DNA of 64,000 nucleotides from Peribacter sp043814035 (GCA_043814035.1 JBDRKJ010000010.1:1-64000); one strand, 5' to 3'; shown: positions 41,245 through 50,746, counted from the stretch's first letter. The notes: generated from the sequence alone by a model not told the origin. Numbers and translations: made by a program.

Positions 41245-44200
41245 ATGCGACAACTGCTGGGACGCATCACCGTCGGAATTGCACTCGGCATTGTGCTGGT
41301 TCTCGTATTGCAGCAGAACGTAACCCGTCGCACAGGGCTATCAGATCTATCGGCAGAGCTTATTTCTGCATCAATGTGCCCACCAGGAACGCATGTTTTT
41401 CACTGCCTGTGCGACTGGTCAAAGATTGCAACCGAAGAAAAGATCTCAGAATTGGACGCAAAGGCACACGATGTCTACTGCTGCGCCATCACGGAAAAAA
41501 CCTACCTCGATAAGATGAACAACACTGACCCGGTCATCGCCCAGGAGGGATACAATAAGCTGATCAGTTTCTTAGAAACATGGAAAACTAAAGCTACCGA
41601 TGAAGCGTCAAAAAAGCAGTTCTTTGGGGGGGGCTTCGGTAACGATCCATGCCCCGTAAGAAGTTGCGAAGCTTGCAACGCAGAGATTTACCTCATCACT
41701 GGTGGCGGGAGTGCCGGCTCGTCGGCTGATAGTACGGCGAGCGAAGGAGGAGGGAGCTCTGGAGGAGGGAGCTCTGGAGGAGGGAGTTCTGGGGGAGGGA
41801 GTTCTGGGGGGGGAGGGAGCGCTGGAGGAGGAAGTTCATCAGCAGGAGGTTCGAGTGATTCATCTGCAGACTCCAGCGATTCTTCAGATGGTTCCAGTGG
41901 CTCTTCTGCAGACTCCAGCGATTCTTCAGATGGTTCCAGTGGCTCTTCTGCAGACTCCAGTGACTCCTCAGATTCGAGTGATTCTTCTGCCGATTCCAGC
42001 GATTCTTCAGATGGTTCCAGTGGCTCTTCTGCAGACTCCAGTGACTCCTCAGATTCGAGTGATTCTTCTGCCGATTCCAGTGACTCCTCAGAAGATTCTT
42101 CTAGCAGTGAAGGCTCCTCTTCATCAGCAAACGAGTACTACGTCATCTGCGACGAGATTGATCCCAAGGGATACTGCTGTGTCATCACCGACTCACGCGA
42201 TGGCAAGAAGTGTGATTCCCTCGTCAGCCCCGATACCTGCTACGGCCGTGGTGCAACGCCGGAGGAGGGAGACAACGTGCCAGGCAACTGGTATCTCGCC
42301 CAACTGAAACAGGAAGCCGCGGGCGTTAAGGACCGCTGCAAGAGCGAAGGTGGAGGAACAGACGCAAGTGGATCGCCAAAGGAATGCACAGGCCTCTGCG
42401 GCAATGGCGAAGTGGAGGAAGGAGAAGAATGCGACGAGGGCAAAGCCAACACCGAAGACCCCAACGCACTGTTCGTCGACGAAGCCCCCGGCTGTACGGG
42501 TGAGAATTGCGGAAATACTTTGGTGAACATTTGGCGCAATATAACCAACGCACGCAAAATAGACTTTGATCCGATTCCGTGGAACGTGGGATGGGATCCG
42601 CAGGTGGATGGAAGCAGCTGCCGTGCTGACTGTAAGATTACGAAATGTAGCCAGATCGCAAAAACAGAATCAGCCATAAAGGCTGCTAACGGTTGTGCCA
42701 AGCTGCAAACCACAGGAGGACAGCAAGGTGCACGTCCCTCTACCACCCTCTTCGGCTCTGTACTGACCGCACAGGCTGGAGGTGGTGGTGCCGGACACGT
42801 CTGCGAACCGATGAAGAAACAGACGCTCTTTGGCACGCAGTATCTCATACCGAAAGGGGGTGTTGCCGAGGGCGCGACGCCCACTCTGGATAATGCAGAG
42901 CACCAGTTTGTCACCTGCCCAATCCAGATCGGTCGCGATACCGATTACCCGCAGTTCACAGTCGGCGGAGGGCAGGACATTGGGAAGCCTGAGGTACAAG
43001 AGGTGGAGGTGGAGGAGAATCTTGTCGGTTACTCTCCCGACTCTCCCCTGCTTGCCGACCTCGTGGCCGCTAGACCGACCCTTCTCGCTATCAATACTCT
43101 TTGCGCTCAAGAAAACCAGAATGGAGAACAATGTAACGCTAACAACTCTCCGGATCAGACTAAGACTGGTGGAGTAGGCGCTCTATGCGGATGCTACTGT
43201 TGGACAGAAATGGATACTTCTGGAGAGCCCTGCAGGAACAAGGGCGAGTGTAAGACTGATGATTGTTACTACGTAATGGGGGAGGTAAACATAAGATGCG
43301 ATGGAGATCATGATGATAACTGCCGTGGTCCCGCTACCGATCTCCCGCTTGGACGCTGTTCCACTAAGAGGTTCTACTGGAACAATCCTCAATGCGGCCC
43401 GCGCGACGATGGGGTTGGAATGCTCTGGTGCGTCAATCATGGCTGTATGGAACTGCCTGTACGAGAACGCAGAACCGGCGACCTGTCTGACGATACCCCC
43501 TTCCCGCCACCGGGAAATGGTGGCATGCCCCCCGGCGGGAAGCCGCCAGGTGGCGGTGGTGGTGATCCCGGAGGAGGCGGTAGCAGTGGTGGAGGCACCA
43601 GCGGTGGAGGTGGAAGTGGTGGTAGTGGGGGAAGTAGTGTGGCCAGCAGCAGGAGTAGTATCGTCTCTCGGACCAGTGTGAGCTCCCGGAGAAGCTCTTC
43701 TAAGAAGTCTTCGAGTAAGTCTTCTGCTAAGAAACCCCCGGTCCCGGGTCAGAAGTCTTCGAGTAAAAAGTCTTCGAGTAAGTCTTCGGCCTCTAAGAGT
43801 TCTAAACCACCTAAACCACCTGGTGGTGGTAGTAGTAAAAATAGCTTTAGTCGAAGTTCTTCTTTGAAGAGCAGTAGTTCCAGTAGTAGTTCCAGTAAAA
43901 GTGGTGGAGGAGGAGGCGGCAGCAAAAGTAGTAGCAAAAGTAGTGGTAGAAGTAGCAGTAGCAGTAGCATTGCGGAGTGCTGCAAGTACACAAGCCCCAT
44001 CTACAACGCCGAGACGCAGCAGTGGTTCTGCCAGAAAGGCACGTTGCAACCTGACGGTCGGTGTCGCGACTGCAGCGCCTGCTACAGTAGCAGTAGCAAG
44101 AGTTCCTCTAGTAAGAGTTCTTCTAGCAAGAGCTCCTCTAGCCAAAGCTCCTGCGGCTCGCAGTGCTCACGCAGCTCCGCCTCGTCACGATCCGCCAGCT

Positions 44201-46599
44201 GCGGCAACGGCCGTATCGATCTGGGTGAAGACTGTGATAACGGAGGGATGTGCCAGACGGGCCCCCGTCAGTTCCAGGTCTGTTACTCGAACGCCGACTG
44301 CTTCGAAGCACAGGGTCAATGCCAAGCCGGCTGGTGTGAGGACGGACTCCCCTGCTTCGGTGATTGGGATTGTGTCGATCTCTTCCAGTGTGTCTACAAC
44401 ACTCTCAGCGATCCCTCCTGTTCCGACAGATGTAAGCGCAGTAGCTCCCGATCTTCTTCCTCGCGATCGAGCAGTATCGCGGATTGTTGTAAATACTCGA
44501 CGCCCGTCATCAACGGCGAGACAGGAGAGATCTTCTGCAGAGATGGCGAGTTGCAACCCGATGGCCAATGTCGTAATTGCAATGCCTGCTACAGCAGTAG
44601 TCGAAGCAGTAGTCGCAGTAGTCAGACAGAGTGTTGTAAGTTTGAAAATTCCATCTACAACGAAGAGACAGGAGAATACTTCTGCAGAGATGGCGAGCTG
44701 CAGCCCGATGGTCAATGTCGTAATTGCAATGCCTGCTACAGCAGCAGTCATTCGTCCCGCTCCTCTGCTGCCAGCCACTCACGTCAGTGTGGCAACGGTC
44801 TGCTCGAGATCGGCGAAGACTGTGACAATGGCAGTATCTGCGGCGCCGGTGACTTCGCGGGCAATCGCTGCAACCGGAACAGTGACTGTACTGCCTTCCG
44901 CGGTCCGTGCCTTACGGGTGCGTGTTCCGCCAAGCCGGCGGTATTCTGCTCAGCCGACTTTGACTGCTACGAGGAGTATCAGTGTGTGTTCGACTCGGCC
45001 TCTGATCCCACTTGCTCTCTGCAGTGTAAGAGGATCACCAGTTCCTCCCGTTCCTCCACGCACATACAGTCATCGACATCGTCTTATTCCTATTCCTACT
45101 CCTACTCTTCCAGTAGCACTTCTCCCTTCTGCGGCAATGGCGTGTTGAACTCCGGAGAGGAGTGCGACGACGGCAACCTGTGGGATGGTGACGGCTGTGA
45201 CCGCTTCTGCAGTTTTGAAGTTCCGCGGGTCTGCGGCAATAATCGTGTGGAAGCGCCAGAGGAATGTGACGATGGAAACCGTAGCGCCGGTGACGGGTGT
45301 TCCCCCTCCTGTACGCGCGAGCAGAGCCTCGCCTTCTGCGGCAATGGCATCATTGAATACCCTGAAGAGTGTGACGACCGCAATACAATCAGTGGCGATG
45401 GATGCTCGGCCTCTTGTCAGATCGAGCGTCCGTGGGGAAGTTCCAGCTCGGTTTACATTCCCGGCACGTACGTCTGCGGGAATAATATTCTCGAACCCGG
45501 CGAGGAGTGTGACGACGGCAATCAGATGATCGGCGATGGCTGCAATGCCTCGTGCCGCAAAGAGCCTTCCACTGGCTTACCTGTCTGTGGTAACGGCCTC
45601 CTAGAAATTTATGAGCAGTGTGATGATGGCAACCTGCTGGCGGGTGACGGCTGCGATCCGTCGTGCCGCATCGAAACCACGATAATCACCGGAACAGAAG
45701 ACTGCGGCGATGGTTTCCTCAATTCCGGCGAGGAGTGTGACGATGGCAACAGGCGTGACTTTGATGGCTGCAGTGCCACGTGCTTCCTTGAGAAGGGCAC
45801 CTGCGGCGATGGCATCATTCAAAAAGCTCTCGGTGAGCAGTGTGAGCCCTCCATCTCGCGCGATTCCAACCAATCGATTCCGTACGGCTGCGGCCCGAAC
45901 TGCCGCTTCACACTGAGTTTCTGTGGTAACGGACTGCTCGATCCGGGTGAGGAGTGTGATGCCGGTTCCCGTCTGAACAGCAATGCGCCTGACTCTCTCT
46001 GCCGCTCCGATTGCTCCCGACCTCGGTGTGGCGACAGGGTTATGGATAGCGGCGAACAGTGCGATGACGGTAATGCAACGAACGGCGATGGTTGTGATCG
46101 ATTCTGTCTGCGCGAAGGCGGTGCCTCAACGTCATCAGTTTGCGGCAATAGTCGACTTGAGCCTGGTGAGCAGTGTGACGATGGCAACCGTGCCGTGGGT
46201 GATGGTTGCAATGCCTCATGTCGCATCGAAGCCGGCTGGAGGTGCGAAGGCCTCACGTGTTGCTACACCCTCGCAAACTCGTGTGGTGATAACATTCTTG
46301 GTTGCGAAGAAGCCTGCGACGATGGCAATCGCGTAAATGGTGATGGTTGCTCAGCCGATTGTCTGCTCGAAGTTCCCGGCGGCGGTTCTCTCATCGGCGG
46401 CAAGCCGGGGCAACCGGGAGGTCCAGCTGTGGGTGGCATGTCTTCTCCGGCTTCGCAATTCGCCATTCTCCGTGCCTACTCACTCGCCACGTCGCGTTCG
46501 CAATCGATTCCAGGGCAAACCGGGCCAGCTGCTGTCGCAGTGATGGCAGCGGGCGCTGCAGCAGGATTCTCTTGGATGCGTCGCAAGCGCAAGCGGTGA
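41245..46599 (+). CDS. Cysteine-rich repeat surface protein A
   Basis: The 1784-residue protein begins with a signal/TM (LLGRITVGIALGIVLVLVLQ). It then has a cysteine module (DVYCCAITEK...DPCPVRSCEAC), Gly/Ser and Ser/Asp repeats, three copies of a roughly 45-residue module ending QPDGQCRNCNACYSSS with Ser/Lys-rich linkers, and about eleven DUF4215/Myxococcus-type repeats (GEECDDGNLWDGDGC). The C-terminus is QTGPAAVAVMAAGAAAGFSW followed by MRRKRKR, a sorting-signal-like tail shared with protein B. It is probably a disulfide-rich surface adhesin. ATG 41245 lies behind TACTCT; an in-frame ATG at 41179 would add 22 residues before the signal. Confidence 0.8.
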   Translation: MRQLLGRITVGIALGIVLVLVLQQNVTRRTGLSDLSAELISASMCPPGTHVFHCLCDWSKIATEEKISELDAKAHDVYCCAITEKTYLDKMNNTDPVIAQEGYNKLISFLETWKTKATDEASKKQFFGGGFGNDPCPVRSCEACNAEIYLITGGGSAGSSADSTASEGGGSSGGGSSGGGSSGGGSSGGGGSAGGGSSSAGGSSDSSADSSDSSDGSSGSSADSSDSSDGSSGSSADSSDSSDSSDSSADSSDSSDGSSGSSADSSDSSDSSDSSADSSDSSEDSSSSEGSSSSANEYYVICDEIDPKGYCCVITDSRDGKKCDSLVSPDTCYGRGATPEEGDNVPGNWYLAQLKQEAAGVKDRCKSEGGGTDASGSPKECTGLCGNGEVEEGEECDEGKANTEDPNALFVDEAPGCTGENCGNTLVNIWRNITNARKIDFDPIPWNVGWDPQVDGSSCRADCKITKCSQIAKTESAIKAANGCAKLQTTGGQQGARPSTTLFGSVLTAQAGGGGAGHVCEPMKKQTLFGTQYLIPKGGVAEGATPTLDNAEHQFVTCPIQIGRDTDYPQFTVGGGQDIGKPEVQEVEVEENLVGYSPDSPLLADLVAARPTLLAINTLCAQENQNGEQCNANNSPDQTKTGGVGALCGCYCWTEMDTSGEPCRNKGECKTDDCYYVMGEVNIRCDGDHDDNCRGPATDLPLGRCSTKRFYWNNPQCGPRDDGVGMLWCVNHGCMELPVRERRTGDLSDDTPFPPPGNGGMPPGGKPPGGGGGDPGGGGSSGGGTSGGGGSGGSGGSSVASSRSSIVSRTSVSSRRSSSKKSSSKSSAKKPPVPGQKSSSKKSSSKSSASKSSKPPKPPGGGSSKNSFSRSSSLKSSSSSSSSSKSGGGGGGSKSSSKSSGRSSSSSSIAECCKYTSPIYNAETQQWFCQKGTLQPDGRCRDCSACYSSSSKSSSSKSSSSKSSSSQSSCGSQCSRSSASSRSASCGNGRIDLGEDCDNGGMCQTGPRQFQVCYSNADCFEAQGQCQAGWCEDGLPCFGDWDCVDLFQCVYNTLSDPSCSDRCKRSSSRSSSSRSSSIADCCKYSTPVINGETGEIFCRDGELQPDGQCRNCNACYSSSRSSSRSSQTECCKFENSIYNEETGEYFCRDGELQPDGQCRNCNACYSSSHSSRSSAASHSRQCGNGLLEIGEDCDNGSICGAGDFAGNRCNRNSDCTAFRGPCLTGACSAKPAVFCSADFDCYEEYQCVFDSASDPTCSLQCKRITSSSRSSTHIQSSTSSYSYSYSYSSSSTSPFCGNGVLNSGEECDDGNLWDGDGCDRFCSFEVPRVCGNNRVEAPEECDDGNRSAGDGCSPSCTREQSLAFCGNGIIEYPEECDDRNTISGDGCSASCQIERPWGSSSSVYIPGTYVCGNNILEPGEECDDGNQMIGDGCNASCRKEPSTGLPVCGNGLLEIYEQCDDGNLLAGDGCDPSCRIETTIITGTEDCGDGFLNSGEECDDGNRRDFDGCSATCFLEKGTCGDGIIQKALGEQCEPSISRDSNQSIPYGCGPNCRFTLSFCGNGLLDPGEECDAGSRLNSNAPDSLCRSDCSRPRCGDRVMDSGEQCDDGNATNGDGCDRFCLREGGASTSSVCGNSRLEPGEQCDDGNRAVGDGCNASCRIEAGWRCEGLTCCYTLANSCGDNILGCEEACDDGNRVNGDGCSADCLLEVPGGGSLIGGKPGQPGGPAVGGMSSPASQFAILRAYSLATSRSQSIPGQTGPAAVAVMAAGAAAGFSWMRRKRKR

Positions 46600-46628
46600 C
46601 CAGTGGCGTTGTCCAATTCTGACTCACC

Positions 46629-48674
46629 ATGACGACATCCTCTTTCCTCCGGCGCATCCTTCTCCCGACTGTCGTCTTAGGAGCGCTCATTGGTGTTCTC
46701 ACATGGGAGCCTCCACAGGCGCCTTACTGGCAGGCTCAGGTGACGAGCTCCACTTCATCCACCGCGACCGGTTCAGCAATAAGCTCACTCTCATCGCTGT
46801 CCTCCACAGGGGCTGCCCTCAGCTCTTCTAGTGTGTCGGTCGTCTCGTCAGCGCCAACCGTGCAGAGTTCATCAGCAGCAACCCAACAATCTTCCTCTGT
46901 AATCGTCACAGAGTCGTCCTCGTCGTCTTCTTCTTCTTCATCCTCCTCTTCCATACCAGTGGTCACACAAAGCTCCTCCGCGCGATCAATCGGTCCGGGC
47001 GGGGTGATCGGACTAGAGGCTGGTCTCTGCGCGCAGGTGAAACCCGATCCCGATACCGGCCAAAAACTCGTGTATTGCTGCTTAGACGAAGGTTTTATCT
47101 ACCAAAAAGAGGCTAGCAAGGAAGAATTTGAGGCATTCGTTGCGAAACTGGAACAGATCGAGACAATGTCAGCCGCAGATGCCCAACCCATCTTCGAGGC
47201 TCCCTACGACGGCAGTATTCACCAGAAATATGGTTGGACAACACTGTGCGGTGAGCAAATTCCCTGTGACGTATGTTCTCAGGATCACATCTGTGGAAAC
47301 AGTGTGGTCGAAGCGGACGAAAAGTGCGACGACGGCCCGCGCAATTCCAATGTAACCCCCGACACGTGTCGATTAGACTGTACCATGCCAAAGTGCGGTG
47401 ACAGCGTGATTGATCGCCAGAAGAATGAAGAGTGCGATGACGGTAACTTTAACGGCAATCAGCCAAATCACTGCAGAATTGATTGCAAACTCCCCATATG
47501 TGGCGACAGCATCATCGATTCTCTCTACGGAGAATCATGCGACTCAGGAGCCGACAACTCTGATACCGACCCCAACCGCTGCCGAACGGACTGCCAAGCC
47601 CCGCACTGTGGTGACGGTGTGAAAGATTCTGCTGAAGAGTGTGACGATGGTAATCGCGCAGACAATGACGGCTGCTCCTTCTATTGCCAATCGGAACAAC
47701 GACAGCAGGCGAGCTCTTTTGCGCCATCGGCATGGTGTGGCAACGGCCTTCTCGAGGCCGGCGAGCAGTGTGACAATGGCCCCGATAACGCGAATACCCC
47801 CAACCAATGCCGGCAGAATTGTGTGTTCCCACGCTGTGGAGATAACATTAAAGATGCCGGTGAAGAGTGTGACGATGGCAATATGGCCAGTGGTGATGGA
47901 TGTTCTATGCAATGTCTGCGTGAGCTCTCGCTCTCTCTCACGAATGTCTGTGGTAATCAGATCATTGATCCTGGAGAGGAGTGTGATGCCGGTACTGGCA
48001 ATGCCAATATCCCTGATCACTGTCGTTTCAACTGTCGTTTCCCTATTTGTGGTGATGGCATCAAAGATACAAGTGAGCAGTGCGATGATCGTAACCACAC
48101 CGACGGAGATGGCTGCACCATGGATTGCTTCAGTGAATTCTGTGGTGACGGACTGCGAGAGATGGGCGAGGAGTGTGATGACGGCAATCTCATCAGTGGT
48201 GATGGCTGCAGCCGCCTGTGCCAGAAGGAATCAGGTGTGGGAGTTTCGCCCCTCAGCATGATGAGCGGCACTCTCGTCCCCCTCAATCGTCCTCCGCTCC
48301 GTCCTGCTGCCTTCAGTGCTTCATCAGGGTTGTCTGTGGCATCTTCACAGGCCGCATCACAAATCATCACAACCTTCGTTCCATCGGATGTCCCCTCGCG
48401 CACACTCACAACCAGTGCAGCCTCGTTCGGTTCCAATGCTGGCTTTGCTGTGAATGCTATCACTGGTCCCACAAATACTGCGACTGCTCAGGTGATTGCG
48501 TTCCCCACAAGTAACTCCACAGATTCGACTCTTCCGAGCTCCACGTACTACTATCCGCAGCAGTCAGCTGTTCCGTATGGCCCCCTCAACGATACCGGTC
48601 CTGCCGCATTGAGCATCGTCGCCATGGGCGCAGCCGCAGGGCTGGCCTGGGCACGGCGAAAGCGACGGATGTAG
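46629..48674 (+). CDS. Cysteine-rich repeat surface protein B
   Basis: The 681-residue protein starts with a signal/TM (ILLPTVVLGALIGVLTW) and a Ser/Thr-rich stretch. A cysteine module like that of protein A follows (KLVYCCLDEGF...IPCDVC), then about nine DUF4215-type repeats (AEECDDGNRADNDGC). The tail is NDTGPAALSIVAMGAAAGLA followed by WARRKRRM, matching protein A. It begins 29 bp after protein A in the same direction, so the pair likely arose by duplication and may be co-transcribed. The repeat motif is known from myxobacterial and other surface proteins; its ligand is unknown. Confidence 0.8.
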   Translation: MTTSSFLRRILLPTVVLGALIGVLTWEPPQAPYWQAQVTSSTSSTATGSAISSLSSLSSTGAALSSSSVSVVSSAPTVQSSSAATQQSSSVIVTESSSSSSSSSSSSSIPVVTQSSSARSIGPGGVIGLEAGLCAQVKPDPDTGQKLVYCCLDEGFIYQKEASKEEFEAFVAKLEQIETMSAADAQPIFEAPYDGSIHQKYGWTTLCGEQIPCDVCSQDHICGNSVVEADEKCDDGPRNSNVTPDTCRLDCTMPKCGDSVIDRQKNEECDDGNFNGNQPNHCRIDCKLPICGDSIIDSLYGESCDSGADNSDTDPNRCRTDCQAPHCGDGVKDSAEECDDGNRADNDGCSFYCQSEQRQQASSFAPSAWCGNGLLEAGEQCDNGPDNANTPNQCRQNCVFPRCGDNIKDAGEECDDGNMASGDGCSMQCLRELSLSLTNVCGNQIIDPGEECDAGTGNANIPDHCRFNCRFPICGDGIKDTSEQCDDRNHTDGDGCTMDCFSEFCGDGLREMGEECDDGNLISGDGCSRLCQKESGVGVSPLSMMSGTLVPLNRPPLRPAAFSASSGLSVASSQAASQIITTFVPSDVPSRTLTTSAASFGSNAGFAVNAITGPTNTATAQVIAFPTSNSTDSTLPSSTYYYPQQSAVPYGPLNDTGPAALSIVAMGAAAGLAWARRKRRM

Positions 48675-48678
48675 CTTG

Positions 48679-48747
48679 ATAGCTTGTAGCTTTTAGCTTG
48701 TAGAAAAATGGGCATTCGTTCTACCAGCTACCAGCTAAAAGCTACCT
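48679..48747. repeat. Palindrome of GTAGCTTTTAGC type
   Basis: GTAGCTTTTAGCTTGTAGAA on the left pairs with TTCTACCAGCTACCAGC and TAAAAGCTAC on the right, giving a long imperfect hairpin. It sits between the stop of protein B and the stop of the TPM gene, and may serve as a two-way terminator although no clean T-run is present. Confidence 0.6.
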
Positions 48748-48752
48748 ACTCG

Positions 48753-49631
48753 TTACCATCTTCCTCCTGCACCCCCTCCGCCGAAGGATCCTCCACCGAA
48801 TCCTCCGAATCCCCCTCCTCCGCCAGATCCAAATCCCCCACCCCCCCATCCTCCCCACTTTCCTCCACGACCACGTCGGCTTGTGCGTGCACGATAGGTT
48901 TTAGAAGCGATGAAATCGATCAGCAGCCCCAAGAAAAAGAGCGCCGGAATGCTCCACCACCACGAGAAAACAATGACAAACCCAAGACCACTCACTGCTC
49001 CCAGCACTCCACCCAGCCACCACGATTTCGAGCGACCGAGGAAGGCGATGAGCCACTGTAAGAGAAGAATCCCGGCGAAGAATAGAAACCCTGCAAAAGC
49101 GCCCGGGCCACCCGATCCCGCATCGTATCGGTCTGCGGTGTATTCGCCTCCAATGTGCTTCTCAAGTGCCGTGATGCCTGCCTTCAGGCCCCCTGCGTAG
49201 TCGCCATCACGAAACTCAGGGAGGATCTCTTCTTCGATGATGCCCTTGGCCACGATATCCGGCACGGCTCCTTCGAGCCCGTAGCCTGTGGCGAGAAAGA
49301 GCTCGCGATCGGTGTACGCCACGAGAAGAAGGATGCCATTGTTGTTCTCTTTCGTTCCCACGCCCCACTTGCGCCCCACTTCAACAGCCACATCGGCAAT
49401 GGGCTCTCCTTCGAGAGAATTGAGAATGAGTATGGCGATTTGGTTGCTCGTCTCGCCCTGATAGACACGCAATATTTCTTCTAACTCTGTCTGCTCCGCA
49501 CTCGAGAGTACGTCAGCCGTATCGGTCACATACCCGTCATTCGGCGGTACAGTGAAGGCCTTAGCCCCCTGTACGAATCCAAAGACCGCAATGACGCCGG
49601 TGAAGCCGGCGAGGGCGACGCGCAGGCGCAT
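48753..49631 (-). CDS. TPM-domain protein (YgcG family), membrane-anchored
   Basis: The 292-residue protein has a signal peptide (VALAGFTGVIAVFGFVQGAKA), a TPM domain (YVTDTADVLSSAEQTELEEI, GVGTKENNNGILLLVAYTDR, ATGYGLEGAVPDI), two TM helices (about 178-225) and a Gly-rich tail ending GGSFGGGGAGGRW. TPM proteins are found with LemA and have been linked to membrane or photosystem maintenance; the biochemical role is uncertain. Its start overlaps the lemA stop by one base, so both are coupled. Confidence 0.88.
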   Translation of the reverse strand: MRLRVALAGFTGVIAVFGFVQGAKAFTVPPNDGYVTDTADVLSSAEQTELEEILRVYQGETSNQIAILILNSLEGEPIADVAVEVGRKWGVGTKENNNGILLLVAYTDRELFLATGYGLEGAVPDIVAKGIIEEEILPEFRDGDYAGGLKAGITALEKHIGGEYTADRYDAGSGGPGAFAGFLFFAGILLLQWLIAFLGRSKSWWLGGVLGAVSGLGFVIVFSWWWSIPALFFLGLLIDFIASKTYRARTSRRGRGGKWGGWGGGGFGSGGGGGFGGFGGGSFGGGGAGGRW

Positions 49632-50197
49632 TAGAGGGTGAAATCAACGGTGGGAGCGACATCTGCACCTTCAATGGCTTCGAAGGGCGTTTCTTGAGCA
49701 AAGCCGAAGATCCGAGCGAGCAACATTGCCGGGAACCGCCGAATCGCCACGTTGTACTGCTGCACCGCGTTGTTGTAATCCCTGCGAGCCACAGTAATAC
49801 GATTCTCGGTGCCTTCGAGCTGCGTCATGAGATCACGGTAGGCTTCGGTAGCCTTGAGCTCAGGATACGCTTCGACAGTCACGAGCAACCGCGCGAGGGC
49901 TGACTCCATGCCCTGTGCCGCAGCAACCTGTTCGCCGCGCGATCCGGCATTGAGCCACTGCGTGCGTGCCTCGGTCACCGCTAACAGAGTCGATTGCTCA
50001 AAATCCGCCGCACCCTTGACCGTATTCACGAGATTCGGGATGAGGTCGATACGACGCTGGTAGGTCGTCTCTACTTGGGCCCACGCGTTCTTGACGTTCT
50101 CTTCTTGCCCGATGAATCCGTTGTAGCCCGCCCACGCCCAGCCAATAACGACAATGAGGACGACGAGAAGCGCAATGAGCCATGGTTTCTTAATCAT
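49631..50197 (-). CDS. lemA: LemA family protein
   Basis: The 188-residue protein has an N-terminal TM (WLIALLVVLIVVIGWAWAGY) and the helical LemA core: EENVKNAWAQVETTYQRRID, LIPNLVNTVKG, YPELKATEAYRDLMTQLEGT and ENRITVARRDYNNAVQQYN. LemA proteins are helical bundles outside the cytoplasmic membrane with unknown role. Immediately followed by the TPM gene, the usual lemA-TPM operon. Confidence 0.95.
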   Translation of the reverse strand: MIKKPWLIALLVVLIVVIGWAWAGYNGFIGQEENVKNAWAQVETTYQRRIDLIPNLVNTVKGAADFEQSTLLAVTEARTQWLNAGSRGEQVAAAQGMESALARLLVTVEAYPELKATEAYRDLMTQLEGTENRITVARRDYNNAVQQYNVAIRRFPAMLLARIFGFAQETPFEAIEGADVAPTVDFTL

Positions 50198-50251
50198 GCG
50201 TTGAGGGGGAAAACAGAGGGAGTATAACAGAATGAACGAATGATAAAGTTT

Positions 50252-50483
50252 GAATGGTCGGGGCGGCGCGACTTCCCTCGGCTGCGCTCGGGATAAACTT
50301 CTCGTCGCGCCTCATGGAAGTTGCACAGGAGAACCTATCACGACCGTAGCTTCGAAGGAGCAGAATTGAATGGTCGGGGCGGCGCGACTTCCCTCGGCTG
50401 CGCTCGGGATAAACTTCTCGTCGCGCCTCATGGAAGTTGCACAGGAGAACCTATCACGACCGTAGCTCCAAAAGAGCAGAATT
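50252..50483. repeat. Two 116-bp tandem units, each starting with the tRNA-Pro 3' end
   Basis: Units 50252-50367 and 50368-50483 are nearly identical; most differences lie in one stretch (CTTCGAAGG against CTCCAAAAG). Each begins with GAATGGTCGGGGCGGCGCGA, which includes the complement of the tRNA-Pro CCA end and acceptor/T-arm bases. The same 22 bases recur at 50484-50505 inside the intact tRNA. Each unit also holds CCCTCGG-CTGCG-CTCGGG and GCGCGAC / GTCGCGCC arms. There is no ORF. Confidence 0.9.
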
Positions 50484-50486
50484 GAA

Positions 50487-50563
50487 TGGTCGGGGCGGCG
50501 CGACTCGAACGCGCGGCCTCCTGCTCCCAAAGCAGGCACTCTAGCCAACTGAGCTACGCCCCG
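50487..50563 (-). tRNA. tRNA-Pro (anticodon UGG)
   Basis: On the minus strand CGGGGCGTAGCTCAGTTGG opens the cloverleaf. The anticodon arm CCTGC-TTTGGGA-GCAGG gives TGG, the T arm reads GCGCGTTCGAGTCGCGC, and the acceptor closes as CGCCCCG-A-CCA with an encoded CCA. Its 3' 22 bases (with flank) are repeated twice further downstream, at 50368-50389 and 50252-50273. Confidence 0.95.
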
Positions 50564-50663
50564 GACTATAGGTAGGATACATCAAAACTATCCATCATGG
50601 GCTAGAGTGTCGATGACATTTTTGCTCGCTCCGCATGCGCGGCGCTCGACAGCCAACTGCCTG

Positions 50664-50746
50664 CCCGCCGAAGCCCGAGGAAACGAGGGCGAAGGCGGGA
50701 GCTACCCGCCCGAACGTACCGACGTTCGGTACGGGCGGGCGCCCCG
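50664..50746. repeat. GC-rich palindromes upstream of the hydrolase gene
   Basis: CCCGCCGAAGCCCG / CGAGGGCGAAGGCGGG is one hairpin. CCCGCCCGAACGTACCGA / TCGGTACGGGCGGGC at about 50708-50741 is another, near-perfect, hairpin. They fill most of the gap between tRNA-Pro and the hydrolase. Confidence 0.65.

Noticed and set aside
43183..44145. 320-residue Thr/Arg-rich minus-strand frame inside cysteine-rich protein A
   Set aside because: It is the complement of Ser/Gly repeat codons; the composition is an artefact of the repeats.
50252..50505. Possible CRISPR array (three direct repeats at 116-bp spacing)
   Set aside because: The repeated string is the tRNA-Pro 3' end, and the whole 116-bp unit is repeated, so there are no unique spacers; no cas gene is present.
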